From: Tomocerus qinae
Lineage: Eukaryota > Arthropoda > Collembola > Entomobryomorpha > Tomoceridae
Length of the DNA stretch: 64,000 bases
NCBI GenBank assembly: GCA_020055645.1
Contig: CM034547.1
Coordinates: 56,918,909 to 56,982,908 of the forward strand
Direction: 5' to 3'
A program made the position numbers and the translations under genes. The notes under the pieces are model-generated. The model searched no databases. It worked only from the letters and a program-made list of their open reading frames with translations, and was not told where the DNA came from. Positions 14,872 to 27,400 of the stretch are shown here, in pieces. Position 1 is the stretch's first letter; the number at the start of each line of letters is the position of its first letter.

Positions 14872-15065
14872 TCGAGGCTTCTGACTTTCAGTTGAGTAGA
14901 GCTGAGTTAATAGGAGAGTTGGAGCCTAAAGATAAGGTCAGAGTCAGACGAGACAGACAAATTGAAAAGGAAACGGGAGAAGTGAACTATGTACGAGTAC
15001 CTACAGATGCATTACTACTTACTTATGGTATAGTAACCCTAGTACGAATATGTAATCTGCACAAG
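14872..15065 (+). CDS. Candidate internal exon or LINE ORF1-like coding fragment
   Basis: A 194-base open stretch lies inside a longer open frame (14793-15167). It follows a pyrimidine-rich acceptor (TCTATTGTAG, ending 14871) and ends at AAG before a consensus donor GTATGT (15066), in phase at the 3' end. The encoded ~64 residues are rich in E, K, R and L, unlike the AT-driven chance frames nearby. They contain RAELIGELEPK, VRVRRD and, at 15000-15026, PTDALLLTY. That order (charged helix, VRR, then a G and a PT-x2-L-x-LT-F/Y motif) resembles the ORF1/gag-like protein of Jockey- or I-type LINEs just upstream of their CCHC knuckles. No zinc knuckles follow. Either it is a degenerate ORF1 fragment and the splice signals are fortuitous, or it is a real exon of an unrecognised gene. 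The family match is from memory of motif shape, not from a search. Confidence 0.33.
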
Positions 15066-17004
15066 GTATGTCTTTTCCACTGTACACACTTCTGTACATA
15101 CATTTATTGTCCTTCCACGTGTAAAACTCTGTTAAAAGGACGAGCAACGAACAATAAGACATCTTAAGTATCTTCGCTTTGACTTCACTTGCTCTGGCTT
15201 AAGTATTTATTACGGACTCAAATGAATGTACTTGTTATACACTTCATTTATACCCTTTCCTCTTTGCTAATAAGGAATCTCATATCTATAAGCACAACCT
15301 ACTAGTAATAAAATGTACATAGAAGGCTCGTACACCCATAGCCATATAATATGAACATTAATTGGAATCTAAATTGAATCCAATCGATTACTGCAGCATG
15401 GATATCTTCATTTTTATGACTGTACAGAAGTTAATAAGTTTCTAGTTCTTCTGCAGTAGTACCAAATTATAGTAGCTATCTGTATGTACATTTCCCAATT
15501 TACTGCAGCTTAAGAACAAATCTAATTTTTCTTAGTTCGCTATGCGACAATGGCTATGCAATTTAATATACCACTACTTATAGTAGTGTCATGTGAGGCA
15601 AGTGATACTTACACAGCAGAGTACCTCCAGAAATGAGTTAAAGGGAAAACAAATCACATCCATCCTATCGCTGCAATAAATGAAATGAGAGTAAGAGTGC
15701 AGAGAAGCAGACAGTGAAAAGAACTATTGCTGTAATCAGTGCGCAGTAATAAACACAAGTTGTGGATGTACTTCTATTTAGTCAAGGGTTCAAATAGTGC
15801 CTGCAGAAAAAACTTAGATAATAAAAATGTGCTTGGATATGTTTCTTTCCTTTGGTCAGAGTGGAAAGTAATATGCTCTCCACTAATAGTAATGTGCCTA
15901 TTCGTGTCTACCTGCTGCCTTCTGTAAAACTCATATCTGTCGTGGTCCTTTTGCAAAAATACAGCGTTTGGTCACAGTTCTAGTATATAATGTCTTTGGA
16001 TCACAATTTTCCTTAATAAATTTTATCACACTTGTGTAAGCGTAAATAAAATTGCTATGTGCACTTTTACTGTTTGATTGCATTAATGTTGCTCATTTGA
16101 CCTATGACACATAGCCTGGATCGTATGGTTTAAATGTGAGCGTATTAAGTGGACATAGAAAGAACACACGATAGCATTAGTGAAATATAGTAGAGCAAAA
16201 AATACTAGCTTAACTTCTGCTGGACTGATCTTATATAGAGAATGTTTCTTTAGGTACTATGTACAGTGGAAGTGCACACATATCATGTCCATTCTATATG
16301 GCTAATGCATAGTGGTAGTTAACATGTACGTGTGTGTAGTTTTATGTAAGTATTACAGAATGGGATTGTGATAGTAATAGTGGTACATGTAAGAAGTAAG
16401 TAAAGTAAAGTAAGTACATAAGGATGGAGATTGAAGATGATGACTATAAACTGGTTTCTGGGAGTATCCCTCTTATGCCATTTCCTTTATGCGCACATTC
16501 TTGTCTGTGAAGTACATTGATCCTGGTCGACTTGGCGTTAGCCTCTAACGCAAAACTCACATCACATTCACATACTACTAACACAACATCAAGTGAATAA
16601 CTCTAACGACTACGCTGGCCTGCCTGGCCTCCACTCATCTATATCGGACTATTAGCAACACAGAAACACCAAATCTCACTATCTATAGGCTACTCATTCC
16701 GAGAAGGCAAAAGTTGTACTTTTACAAACGTAGCGTAAGCACTAAGTGAATGCATAATAACGTAGTAGTAATAGTAGTAAAACGTTGAATGCAATGAAAC
16801 GTAAACTGAAATAATACATTTCGGAGAACAAATCAACTCAAGACAAGGATAGCATTCAAATGGACTGCTCTATGCCCATAACATTATTAGGCACCACAAC
16901 GCAAAAACAGTCAGGCAAAATCATAACAACCTTTACTACCAACCAAATGTCAAAAAAAGTTCATAGTCCACTAAATCCATTTCTAGGACCTAAAATTATG
17001 TAAG
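15066..17004. other. Non-coding stretch after the candidate exon
   Basis: If the upstream exon is real, this would begin with its intron. I looked for a downstream partner exon and found only weak acceptors (for example before 15137 and before 15281) with no convincing coding continuation. The block 16140-16460 is G-over-C and 16540-16680 is C-over-G. No gene is supported. Confidence 0.5.
16395..16417. repeat. AAGTAA/GTAAAG low-complexity tract
   Basis: About 23 bases of alternating AAGTAAG and AAGTAAAG units, the same vocabulary as the tract at 14387-14434. No function is visible. Confidence 0.6.
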
Positions 17005-17329
17005 TACAGGGTAGGCAGCTACGAATTTGGTACGCTGAAGGGCCTCATTAAGAACACTTCTTTTCACGTTGCAAGAAATTATTGCGTTTACTATGGGAAA
17101 AATAAAAATAATTGTACCTCTTAATAGTTTTTTATTCTTGGACCTTAGCGGCGAAGGAATTTGCGAACTATTATATTTTTGGGAAATAATTGTTTTTCCG
17201 TATCAATAAGATTAATTATCTTATTAACTAGTATATTAGTATAACGGCATTATTTTAAATAGTATTTTTATTAGTTTATTTAGGTCGTGACAAAATGTAT
17301 TTTGCTAGCTTTAATGTACATTATGCCCC
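17005..17329. other. AT-rich island adjoining the foldback element
   Basis: The texture changes abruptly here: the TAGTA/GTAAG vocabulary disappears and A/T runs appear. The island opens with TACAGGGT (17005-17012), a string also found at the left edge of the island at 39387. It ends directly at the TTAA-flanked foldback element. It may be the body of an older insertion, but no coding remnant was seen. Confidence 0.35.
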
Positions 17330-17333
17330 TTAA

Positions 17334-17610
17334 GGTATCAAATACGAAATATGCAGCTTAGGCTGACACCGAAAATGCGCAATATTCATCAGCAGGCTGG
17401 TACCGAAAATACGCAATATGCATTTTCAGGCTGGTCTCGAAAATACGCAAAATGCAGCTATAAGCAGCTATATGTAGGGAAAGCTGTGCATATTGCGTAT
17501 TTTTGGTACCAGGTTGCTGATGCATATTGCGTATTACCGATACCAGCCTGAAAATGCATTTTGAGTAATTTCGGTACCAACTGAAATTGCAAATTGCGTA
17601 TTTGATACTG
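17334..17610. mobile_element. TTAA-flanked MITE-like foldback element with nested repeats
   Basis: A 277-base element is bounded on both sides by TTAA (17330-17333 and 17611-17614), as expected for the target-site duplication of piggyBac-type elements. Its ends are inverted repeats: the left starts GGTATCAAATACG and the right end, reverse-complemented, starts CAGTATCAAATACG. Inside, about three units of ~34 bases of the form GGCTGGTACCGAAAATACGCAATATGCA run in direct order (about 17361, 17395 and 17429). A ~25-base turn around 17460-17485 follows, and then similar units run in the opposite orientation (about 17486, 17513, 17546 and the right terminal repeat). The whole can fold into one long hairpin. 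It encodes no protein; frames across it are by-products of the repeats. It is best described as a non-autonomous foldback/MITE-like element. The piggyBac link rests on the TTAA sites alone. Confidence 0.72.
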
Positions 17611-17639
17611 TTAAGGACGATTAGTGCCACACGAATTGA

Positions 17640-20200
17640 GGGTATTTTGATATGTAAACGAAGTAAAAGTAAATTTCAGGAGTTTAGTTGTTACGAATCG
17701 TGTTTATTCCCCTATTGTAGTTAGGGACTAATAGTAAAGGTACTTAGGGTGTAAGGCTAGTAGATTCAGTAGTTGTTATTGAATTGGCGGAAGACATTAA
17801 GATTAGATATGTATGAGTTGTTTAGGTATGTAGAGTGTAGCATTAGGATGTAACAGTAAAGATATAGATGCACTTAAGCTACTCTTACGTCCTACACTTA
17901 TTACCTACTTAGATTTATACAAGGTTGATACTGACTGTTGGCTGTCACAGTAGTAGTCAGTGTATGGAGATATAGATGAGTAGAAGTACATGAAAGACAG
18001 ATGGATGGATAGATGCAATGTGTAAGTTGGATGTAATGTAATGTAAGATGTATGTACGGAAGGAAGACACATAATAAGATAGATAGATAGTAGATGAGCC
18101 GCACTGAGATGAGTCTAAGCGGTTTGTTTTTGGCTGTTGGCTCCTGCCTTGGTTTGGACGGACTCTCTATGTCATTTTCGAAGAGCGCAAAAGATGAGCT
18201 GAAAGAATGTTGAGTTTGTGTGAGATGAGTCGACGGGCTGGTGTTGGGAGTCTGTTCGACTTGCGGGAGGAGAACGTACACATTGTGGAGGAATTGCAGA
18301 TAAGTAGTAGCCTGATGTAAGCATTAACATAGTTATAGTTACACAGTGTGAGCGAATTGCTCAAGGTACAAAGTATAGAGCTCTGTTTTTCCTATAATGT
18401 ACATTAGGTAGAGAGTTTGAAAACTTGGAAAAAGACTTAAGTTCAGTTTCAGTACAGACTTGAGTAAGTAAAGTAGTGGGAGTTTGTTGAGTTGGTTGGA
18501 GAGAGCGAGGAGTTGAGTCACTTCACTCAGTTCCCTCTACTATTATTTGTAAGTTGTATGTAACGCAATTCAATGTGATGCGATGGGATGTAATGGTAAG
18601 TACTGCAAGTTTAGCAACTCTCGGAATATCTATTATGTGTACTATAACATCTTTGTAGGCTCTGTAGTAACAAGACCTATCTGACATACTCAGATACCTA
18701 CTCACCACTTATAATATACTAAGTATTATGCTTTTAGATACAAGAAAAGATGTAAGAAAATAGTTCCAAAGTCACGAAAAACCAACGAAACCAAGTTCTG
18801 ATGCTCCCTAATTCTTTAGAACAAGCCAAGTCAACTTGAAGACTTACTTTCTATATTAGACATCTCTCTAGACTAGTTCAAGGTACAATCAGCCTAGTAT
18901 CTCAAATATTATGTACAGATACCTATTGTATACTTTTCTGTAGAAACTATACTCTCTCTGCCTAAGAACAAAATTCAGATGACTTCACTTCAGAAAGAGC
19001 AGGCATCTGAATATTTTAGCGCAAAGTGGAGAGCTGGACCATTATGTGATAAATGTGAATTCACAGAGCCATTTTAGCCCATCAATCAATTCACTCTTTG
19101 GGAATTTATTCCCTCAAATATCTACCTACACTAGTACACCACATACCAACACTCTTTACTTTATGGCCCTTCCTTCTATCCTCCTATCTATAATTCACAT
19201 GTTAAAATATACAAGCACCGCTGAATTACATATAGTAGTTATATCACCTTTCACATACATTCGTGCATTTTGCATGACCCTCCAAAAGTTTGCAATCCTG
19301 AAAACTTTAATGCTCAACTAGTTTTGTTTTGCTGATTGATGCAGTATCTGAGTAAATTTGAAATTCTCACGATTTTCAATACTGTAAACATTCATTTGTG
19401 TAGTAGGTGAATATTTACTATTTGCATCAATGTTCATTGATTATCATCTTTGGGGTTATAACTTGGAGCAAAGTTGATCGTGTCTATTTTTATAATTTTT
19501 TAGTGCTAAACTATATAACAGGATTTATATACATCATTGATATAGAAGTACTAACTATAGGTTGAGGTTTAAAACAAATTATTCCTGGCAATTCCAATCA
19601 AATCAGGACAAAAACGAGTGTAGTTACTCCTAGTTAAATAGAGTCGATCTCTCTGTTGCAAATAAATTTGAGTGTGTATTTGTAAATTAGTAGAGATGTT
19701 AGAGTGTTTTGTAGCTGTAGCGGGTTGTCTTTTACATATAATATTAGGGACATAAATATCATACACACTTACGTAAGTTGCGTCACTCCTTTTCTTAATT
19801 CAGATGTGCATACCTCTAGAGTATATTTGTAAATGTAATGAAAGGTGGATGTGTATGGATATGGGATGTGTACAAAAATAAGTACCTAAGCGATGTTTGT
19901 CAAGTGAAGTGAGCTAGGTACTATATGTAGTTTACAAATGTAGCGCAAGTGGTAGAAAAAGTAAAGCTATATCTTTTAAACGTCAGAGTTTGCCTTGAAA
20001 ATGGTGTGCGATGTGAATTTGTGGAAGTAGGAGCAGAGCACACACTTAGTAGAGATAGATATAAAGCTGTAGCAGTTGAACACAATAATAAATGTATTCC
20101 ATAGGCATAGAGTAGAGAGTGAAATGGATAACTTAACTACGTAGTAATACATAGGGAGAAGATGTGCATGTGTAGGTAGTATACATGTAAAAGAGTGTGT
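17640..20200. other. Non-coding stretch with a G-rich then C-rich strand block
   Basis: 17640-18520 is strongly G-over-C on this strand (for example GTAG and GGATG words), and 18700-19300 is the opposite. A 126-codon minus-strand frame at 17901-18281 is the C-poor strand read backwards: it is rich in T, S, L, H and Y and has no domain, so I leave it out. No gene is supported. Confidence 0.5.
18079..18090. repeat. Short (GATA)n microsatellite
   Basis: Three GATA units plus a partial unit. This is an ordinary simple repeat. Confidence 0.75.
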
Positions 20201-20310
20201 AGAAGAGTTGGATGGTTAGCACAGATAGGATAGGACGGAGTTGGATGGAGCAGGCATCAGGAGCAGGGAGGGAGGGAGTCGTAGTCGAAGTGGTTGGCTA
20301 TACTCCATAC

Positions 20311-20396
20311 ATCTCTCGTAGTAGATGCATAGTAAATTCTCGTAGTAGAAATAGTAAGCGTAGTAGTTGTAGTAGTAGTAGTTGTAGTAAAGTAAG
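20311..20396. repeat. TAG-type triplet tract (left arm)
   Basis: Interrupted GTA/TAG triplets over about 85 bases. Read in different frames the tract gives poly-Ser/Cys on the plus strand or poly-Thr on the minus strand, which explains the open frames here without any gene. It pairs in reverse complement with the CTA tract at 20521-20562. Confidence 0.75.
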
Positions 20397-20520
20397 TATT
20401 CCCTACTTTGTTAGTGAATGGGATGGATGGGTCGTATTCATCTTTCGACTTCAGTTCAGTTGACTTGGCCGGCTCTCCTTCCCTTCTTCTCCTATCACTT
20501 CCATACATTCCCTTCTTACT

Positions 20521-20562
20521 CACTACTACTACTACTACTCCTTACTACCACTACTACTACTG
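20521..20562. repeat. CTA-type triplet tract (right arm)
   Basis: Interrupted ACT/CTA triplets over about 42 bases. This is the reverse-complement vocabulary of the tract 125 bases upstream, so the two could form a slipped hairpin. The open frames crossing it are low-complexity by-products. Confidence 0.75.
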
Positions 20563-20599
20563 CACTGCCAGCTCAACTGGAGCTGGAATCTATGTACCT

Positions 20600-23430
20600 A
20601 CCTATACATACTTATTATACTATATGCATGTATGTATGGACTTGTTTCAGTTTTTAGCTTAGGATTAGATTAAATAGCAGCATTACTTTTATTCACTGCT
20701 TTTGCAATCAGTGCCTCTTCATCTTCTCTTCTCCCATTCTCTCCTATAGAATAGTGCTTAATGTGTTACACTTATTTTATGTATGTATCATCCTATAAAA
20801 TATGCTTTACTATGCTTTTATTCATGTCTCGTAATTATTAGCTATATAGAAATAGGAGATTCCATTTTAGTATCAATAGGTAATTGTATCTTATATCACT
20901 ATAATATGTAAATTATACCTACTAAAACTACAATCATCTATAGAGAACACGCATATGCTTTTAATTCGGGTAGAAAGATGCAAGGAATAGTATTTAAATT
21001 CCACATCCTGCAGTAAAATACTACTCAAGAATATTGCAACTTTGTTATTGTGCCATGCCTGTGCAGTAGTAGTCGATATATATATTTAGATTCCAAGAAT
21101 ACTACAAATACACACTGGTGCTAGTATATCACAGAAAATGTATACAAGTTTATGTTCTTTGTATACATTCATGAATCCCCTAGTATGCCAAGGAACGTGT
21201 ACTTGAACATGTGTTTTCCGTGATATGGTATATTTGAAAGAAGGCATGTCCCTCATAGAAACGAATCCTCTTTGTACAGGCTTTTATTTCACACAACTTT
21301 TATTACTAAATATATCAAACAAGTCAAATCAAACGAAGTGCCTAGCATGTAGATTTACATTTATCGATGTTCTTTTGTAATTGAAATCTTTTACTATTAA
21401 GTAGAGATACATATTTACATTTCCCATAATATATTTATGTAGAGAATCTGTAGTTGTGAAGCAAAAGTACATGTACTTGTATGAAAAGTAACGCGATTCG
21501 GTAGTAGTGTAACGTATTCTGAGAATCAGAGTCACTGTGGCCAAATGACTGGCGAAGAGAGACAAAAAACAGAAGACGAATCTATGTGAATTCACTCTAG
21601 TGGACTATATTACCCGTCCGGATAGATATAAATATAGGCTGGGAATGAGAGACAAAAGTTGTATGCTTTTGATGACAAAAACAAGAGGCATAAAATCAGG
21701 ATTCGTCTCAAAATGTTTCGATACATTCATTGTGATCCGTGGAGACGTACACGTTGGAATCACGTACTCGCTTTGTGTATTATTATTTTATGTTATTGCC
21801 TTGTTCTAGAAGACAAGACACTAATGGTCTGTATATTTACTATATAACTAAAAGTAAAGCGGGATGTATATGAACATATTATGTAAGTAGGAACATTATA
21901 GTGTGTACACTTACATATTAATATTGGTGTAATGAAATCCGGGCAAAAAGTTTGCTTTCAACCTCTTCCAGCTGGATCAGCAATAGATACACTTTTATAT
22001 GATAGTAATACTTTCTATGGGTAGGATGTTATATTGGATGGAAGGAAAAATGAGGGATATATACTAAGTTGGAATCAGAGTAGATTTTGGCTTCCCATCA
22101 TATCACGAGGTATTTACAGGATAGAATGAAATGCAACTTGACCTTTTTTCTCGTTTATTTACCAGGATAGCTCAAGTTTATTTTGTTTTTATTAGTAGAA
22201 GGAATTGTGAGTGTCCTGTTCTGTTCTAGAATTTCATTTTGTGCAGCATGGACATTCATGGCGTAGCATGTTAGTGGGACATCGGAGGCTTAAGTTTAGT
22301 TAGATATTACGTAAACCTGCTGTTGTTTTATTCCACACTCAACTTTGACTGTTGAGTACTTAACTTGGTATTTAGATACATTTACGCTTGCCTTGCATGT
22401 AGTCATGTTCCGCCTGTAGTTCATTCACTGCCGCTTACTTACGCTACTTCATTCCGAGGTTGTCGGTAATGTGAACGTAAGTAAAAGAGGTGAGATTGTA
22501 AGTAGTACACACAAGAAATACCTACTTATATACATATTTGCTTACTATATGTGCACATGCAGATAGGGCAGACCAAAGCAAAAAGGATAAAGAAAAGGAA
22601 GCCATATAAGTCAGCTACAAGACAACCGAAGCTAAGCTTTAGTTCAGATCAGACCATGCTAAAGCTATATATCCTTTTTTTATTCTTTAGCAACCAAGGT
22701 AAGTTGTTCGTAGTGCATGTATAAAAAGTTCGGTTGAATTTGTATCTCTTCGTTTATATATGTATGGAATGACGTACGTAAGTAGACAAGCACTGTGATA
22801 TGACTTTCCGTAGTAAGCTTATCTCTCTCCTCCTCCTGAAAAGTCGGAATCGAAACAGAAAAGAAGAGAGGGTAGCGACAGGAAGGAAGGCTCATCAAAA
22901 CATGTACTTACATAACTAACTAAAACAGTAGGTAATAGTCAGTATAAGGCAAAGCAAACTCAACTTAAACTACGTACATAAACTAACTAATCTCCTTTCG
23001 TTACTTGTATTTCAAGTACTAGAAGAAGCGGACGGAAAGACAAGACGGAATTCTTTGTCGAAGGAAGCTGCGTGTTGTCAAAGTTATTTAAGTTCCATTT
23101 CCAAATACGAAAGCAAAGGATAAAGATAATAAAACCTACATATTTACTACTGCAGTTTTCCGAAGGATTTTACTATTTCTATGTCTAAGCATTCTTCAGC
23201 ACACACTCAACTGTCTAATAAGAAAAAACATACCTATTCAAAATTAGCTACCCAACGCACTATATATACTCAATACTTTGCTTATAAATCCATTATAGTT
23301 GTTACTACCTTAAAGCTTTCTCGACAAGGGACAGATCACAAATAAACTTAAAGAATATATGGCTATCTAACTAACTCTTAAAGTTTTGACGAGCATTAGA
23401 ATTTCGAGACATTTCTAAGAGATGAGACAA
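20600..23430. other. Non-coding stretch, no supported gene
   Basis: AT-rich DNA with stops in all frames. It contains one clean hairpin (21137-21169) and a C-over-G block at about 23120-23360. I see no gene. Confidence 0.55.
21137..21169. repeat. Perfect 11-bp inverted repeat
   Basis: AATGTATACAA and TTGTATACATT are separated by 11 bases (21148-21158), giving a perfect 11-bp stem in an AT-rich setting. It could be a cruciform or a dimeric protein site, or chance. No flanking gene suggests a role. Confidence 0.6.
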
Positions 23431-23439
23431 TTTTGAAAA

Positions 23440-24470
23440 ATAGGAACAGTGATGAATGAAATAATTTGTGGGGAATTTTGTTTATGGAGGTTGTTGAAAT
23501 AAGTAAAGAAAGAAGTAATGGATACGGTAGAATGGGCATTTGAATAAATGGAGACATTTTAGGTTAGTACAAATGTAAAGTTGGCTGTGGATTTGGAGTA
23601 AAGTGAAGCACTCAAGCCTGGCTCTTGCTTGGTACATTAGATTAACAATAAGTGTAGTATATGAACATATAGCGTAATATACTAGGAGAGAGGAGTATGC
23701 AGGTATTAAGTAAAAAGGTAAAGTACTAATGTTGTGTATTGGTGGTAGCATTAAGCATTAGTGTATGTAGGGAGATAGATAGAGTTGGTGGTGGAAAACG
23801 GTGCTGGAGTGTTATTTGGTAAGTTGAGAATGGTAGCGATTAGAGTAGTGAAGTGAAGCTATGAAAAGGAAGGCAGGAGGACGATTTGGCACAATTTGCG
23901 TGAATGCGATTCATTACTGGAACCCATCTTGTTTTTAATGATGCCATCCTATTCAATTATGTATTCATGGTACGTATGCTCATATCTCGCCCTTGCCTTC
24001 TCAACATTCGCAATTCTAATGCTCCGCTATTCTACGTTACACTATTCATAATAGATAGCTGCTTTACTACTTCTCGACTCTCTTCCCAACCGACTCTCTC
24101 TCTCTCTCTCCACTATGCACATGCTAACAATAAGTCTAGTTGGGTTTGTTTCTCTTCTACTCTACTCTTCTACTACTACAGTCTCCTCGGTTGACTGGCT
24201 CCCTGGATGAACGCTTATCATAGCGTGCAATGCGTTCAGAATAGCAGAATACAATGCAATAAGTGCCTTTCCTTCACATCACAACCCAGCAAAATTCAAT
24301 CTCTTCTCCTAATGTTCGACTAGCACTGTATCCGATACCTAAAGTGCTTTTCCTTTTGCAAACTCCATATTATTATGTATCTCTTTTTGTTAGTGGTCCA
24401 CCACTTCACATTACTATACTCTATATTCCCTATAATTCACTCTGACATTAGTCGTTTTCTGTGAATTACT
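23440..24470. other. Adjacent strand-skew blocks: G-rich then C-rich
   Basis: Hand counts: 23761-23820 has G 25 and C 2, while 24061-24120 has G 4 and C 26. The switch takes place at about 23.9 kb without any gene, repeat boundary or other visible landmark. The frame at 23904-24194 is the C-rich strand read in one phase and has no domain. Confidence 0.65.
24094..24110. repeat. Short (CT)n microsatellite
   Basis: About 8.5 CT units in the C-rich block. This is an ordinary simple repeat. Confidence 0.8.
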
Positions 24471-24499
24471 ACTACATATAATTCATAATACTCCAACTA

Positions 24500-27400
24500 T
24501 ATAGTATTCTATAATATTATATTTACTTATTGCATGTTGGTACTTATTACTACACATTTAGTATAGTCGACTTTATTATTTAATATATTTTCAAAGTACT
24601 TATAGTGAATTGAGTTTAGAATGTAGTCATAATACTCCTGTATTCATTGGAACACAAGAACAAAGTATACTAAAGGTATGTGGTTACGTTTCCCTGGGTT
24701 GGCTACGTTTTCTGTAACTAGCACCGTGTCGTTTTTCAAGTCTTTTTCGGTATACTACTCCTCGCTCCGAATGCTTTACTGTGACAATGCGATTCAGTGG
24801 TTTCAAAATAATGACAATGTTGTTTGTTACACAAGAACCATAGCTAACTGGCAAATAAATTCTTTTCGTCGACTCCTGAAAAAGTACAGTGATATTTACT
24901 TTGTCAATAACTATATTACTACTAGGTACTTCATATATATAGCATATTATAAATGTGTCTTGCAAATCCGTGCAGTACTCTGTTTATAAGAATGTAGTAC
25001 AGGAGCTTGACATAATGGGATAGGTGAGCAGGGTAACTTGTCTTCAGTTTGCATTTAACTAGTGTGGTCTCTTTATACGTACATAAGTTAAGAGATAAGG
25101 ATCACTCTGGAATGCAATCCAATGCCATGGTTTAACTTTAAGTAAATATACACCAACATCTTCAAACACGTAAAGTTTAAGTAAAACACACATCACATCA
25201 GTTAAGTACTGCGTACAATATATTTTGACTTTTTACTCAGCCCTCTCTTCACTTAGACTATGCACTGTAATAATATAATGGTCTTCCACATGTGCGTTGG
25301 GTAGCAATAGCAATTCTTCAGACTTCATTGTTTCCTCTTCAGTTTGTTTTAGACTGACGTTGACACTATATTATATTCCAACCATCCCAGTCAGTTCAAA
25401 CTCCAACAAGATTTCTAGATTACACAGGAAATTTACTTGCAATTATATCATGTTTACGTTTCTAATGTTTTGTTGACTAAGTCTCCATGTGGGGAGCCCG
25501 GCTCAATAATAAATTCCCGTCGGCATTTACAGTACATAGAACTGATGCCTCATTTCGACTCAACGAGCTCTCCTCTTAGTCACTTTTATGCGTTCGCACA
25601 TTAGTGTAGCTAATGCACAATCTGTTGTGTGTGTGATTCCATTTCTTAACCCAGGATTTCTTTACTGATAGTATCTAACAGAAATTCACCAAAAATTAGA
25701 ATTAATTAGTTTCATCCGCTTTCTTCTCAAATGGAAACCTGAACCATAGCATATGGTGTAACTGTAGCTCAGAAATTTATGCGGGGGCAGGGTGCGTAAT
25801 GTATACCCCAATTTTTGTGTAGCTTTACGTTGCCAGAATATATACATGATTTGCTATAATAATAATTCTTATATTTACCAGATGCAGTTTACACCAATTG
25901 GTGAATGGTACTATTTATTTCTATGGTGGAGAAAATAAAATGGTGTAGAATATTGTTCTACAATTTCTGAATTTCTTAAAAATATTTGTACAAGGTGCAG
26001 GTGCAATTATAGTGTTTGATTGTATGTTCTAAAGGAAGATATATTTTATAGAAAGCTATGGTAGATGTGTTCTGTTTTTCAGTAATAATAATGAAGTATA
26101 TGCGAAAGACGAGTAACTGAAGCTTAGGTCGGAGTAGAGAGTCGCTGGTTGATAACGTTAGTAGGAGATTGTGTAATGGAGTATTAGATTAAATTAGTTA
26201 GATTAGGGTGATTTTAATAAGCTGAGTCAGGGAGTCCAGCGTAATCGAGTCAGAGAAGAGAAGTTGAGTGGAGTTGAATGGAGGGAAGACGGAACTGCCA
26301 TCACATAAGCCTGAAATTGCGTTATCCAGTAGGATGATAAAATGTGAGGAGTCGAGAGAATGAGTTGGATGCTAATAAAGCTCATTCACTTGAATTGAAG
26401 ACAGTGGGCTGGGTTGGTTAGTTGCATTACCATGGATTGGAATGGGTTGACAGAAACATGGCATACCGTCCGTGCCTATCATATCCTACGACTTAGGAGC
26501 CCAAACGTAATATTAGGATCTCACGCAGTATGGCCTAGGCCTAGGTACTCGTAAACGAGACCCACTACAGATTATGTGTAATATCTTCCGAGAATTTTCA
26601 TTAAATTGGTTTCTGGAGAGCTCCTCTTAGTCAGTTTATTTCTGCTTACGTTTATGTACACTCAGAATCTCATATCACACAGTGTACTCTTCCCTGCTAC
26701 TTACGTACCCTTTATGACTGTGTGCGTATTTGCCCTCTAATACAGGATTTACGAGCCTAACAAAAATTTCCTACTAATTAATTGACACACTCACTCAACA
26801 TCAGTTGACAATAATTTGTGTTGATGGATTTTTTACCAAATTTTATTTTCTATTGAACAGATTTTGAGATCTATTTATACTGTAGGGAGAGGAAGAAGTG
26901 AGGAGACGGCGTGTTCGTAGATGCCATGTCTTTGAAAACAATTCGAAGCTCTTTATTTCAATTTTATGGTCTTGAGACGTCAGCAAAACTTTAGTGTTCT
27001 ATTTGGCTCATATGTAGTTCCGGCTTGGGTTACTTATATTAAGATAATGTAGTCGTTCGCGTATTTACGCCAACTCAACTCTCATATCAATGACTCCACC
27101 AAATGAATGTAGCGGAGCGAGAATAGTTAAGTCTAATTTTACAGTTGACATTGGTGCTTCTAACTCTAGAATTTTAGTGTATGAAAAAGAGAAAGAGCAA
27201 CTTAGGCAAACGAGTGACTCACGAATCATGACTTTAATAGATAGTTACATTTGAATTGTGGAGTTCAGTTCTAGAACCAGAATTTAATTTCTGCATGATA
27301 TAATGTATGTAGGGAAAGAAGATTCTCCACATTCTACTCCTTACTACATCCCATACCTACTACTACAATAAGGAGCTCTGCTATAAATATATAAATAAGT

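Noticed and set aside
17351..17630. Open frames on both strands across the foldback element
   Set aside because: Both arise from the repeated ~34-bp units (repeating MRNMHQQ/YAQ-type words) and mirror each other because the DNA is palindromic.
17901..18281. 126-codon minus-strand frame
   Set aside because: It is the C-rich complement of a G-over-C block, rich in Thr, Ser, Leu, His and Tyr. No domain.
20212..20662. Four overlapping frames on both strands with poly-Ser, poly-Thr and poly-Leu
   Set aside because: They are explained entirely by the TAG/CTA triplet tracts.
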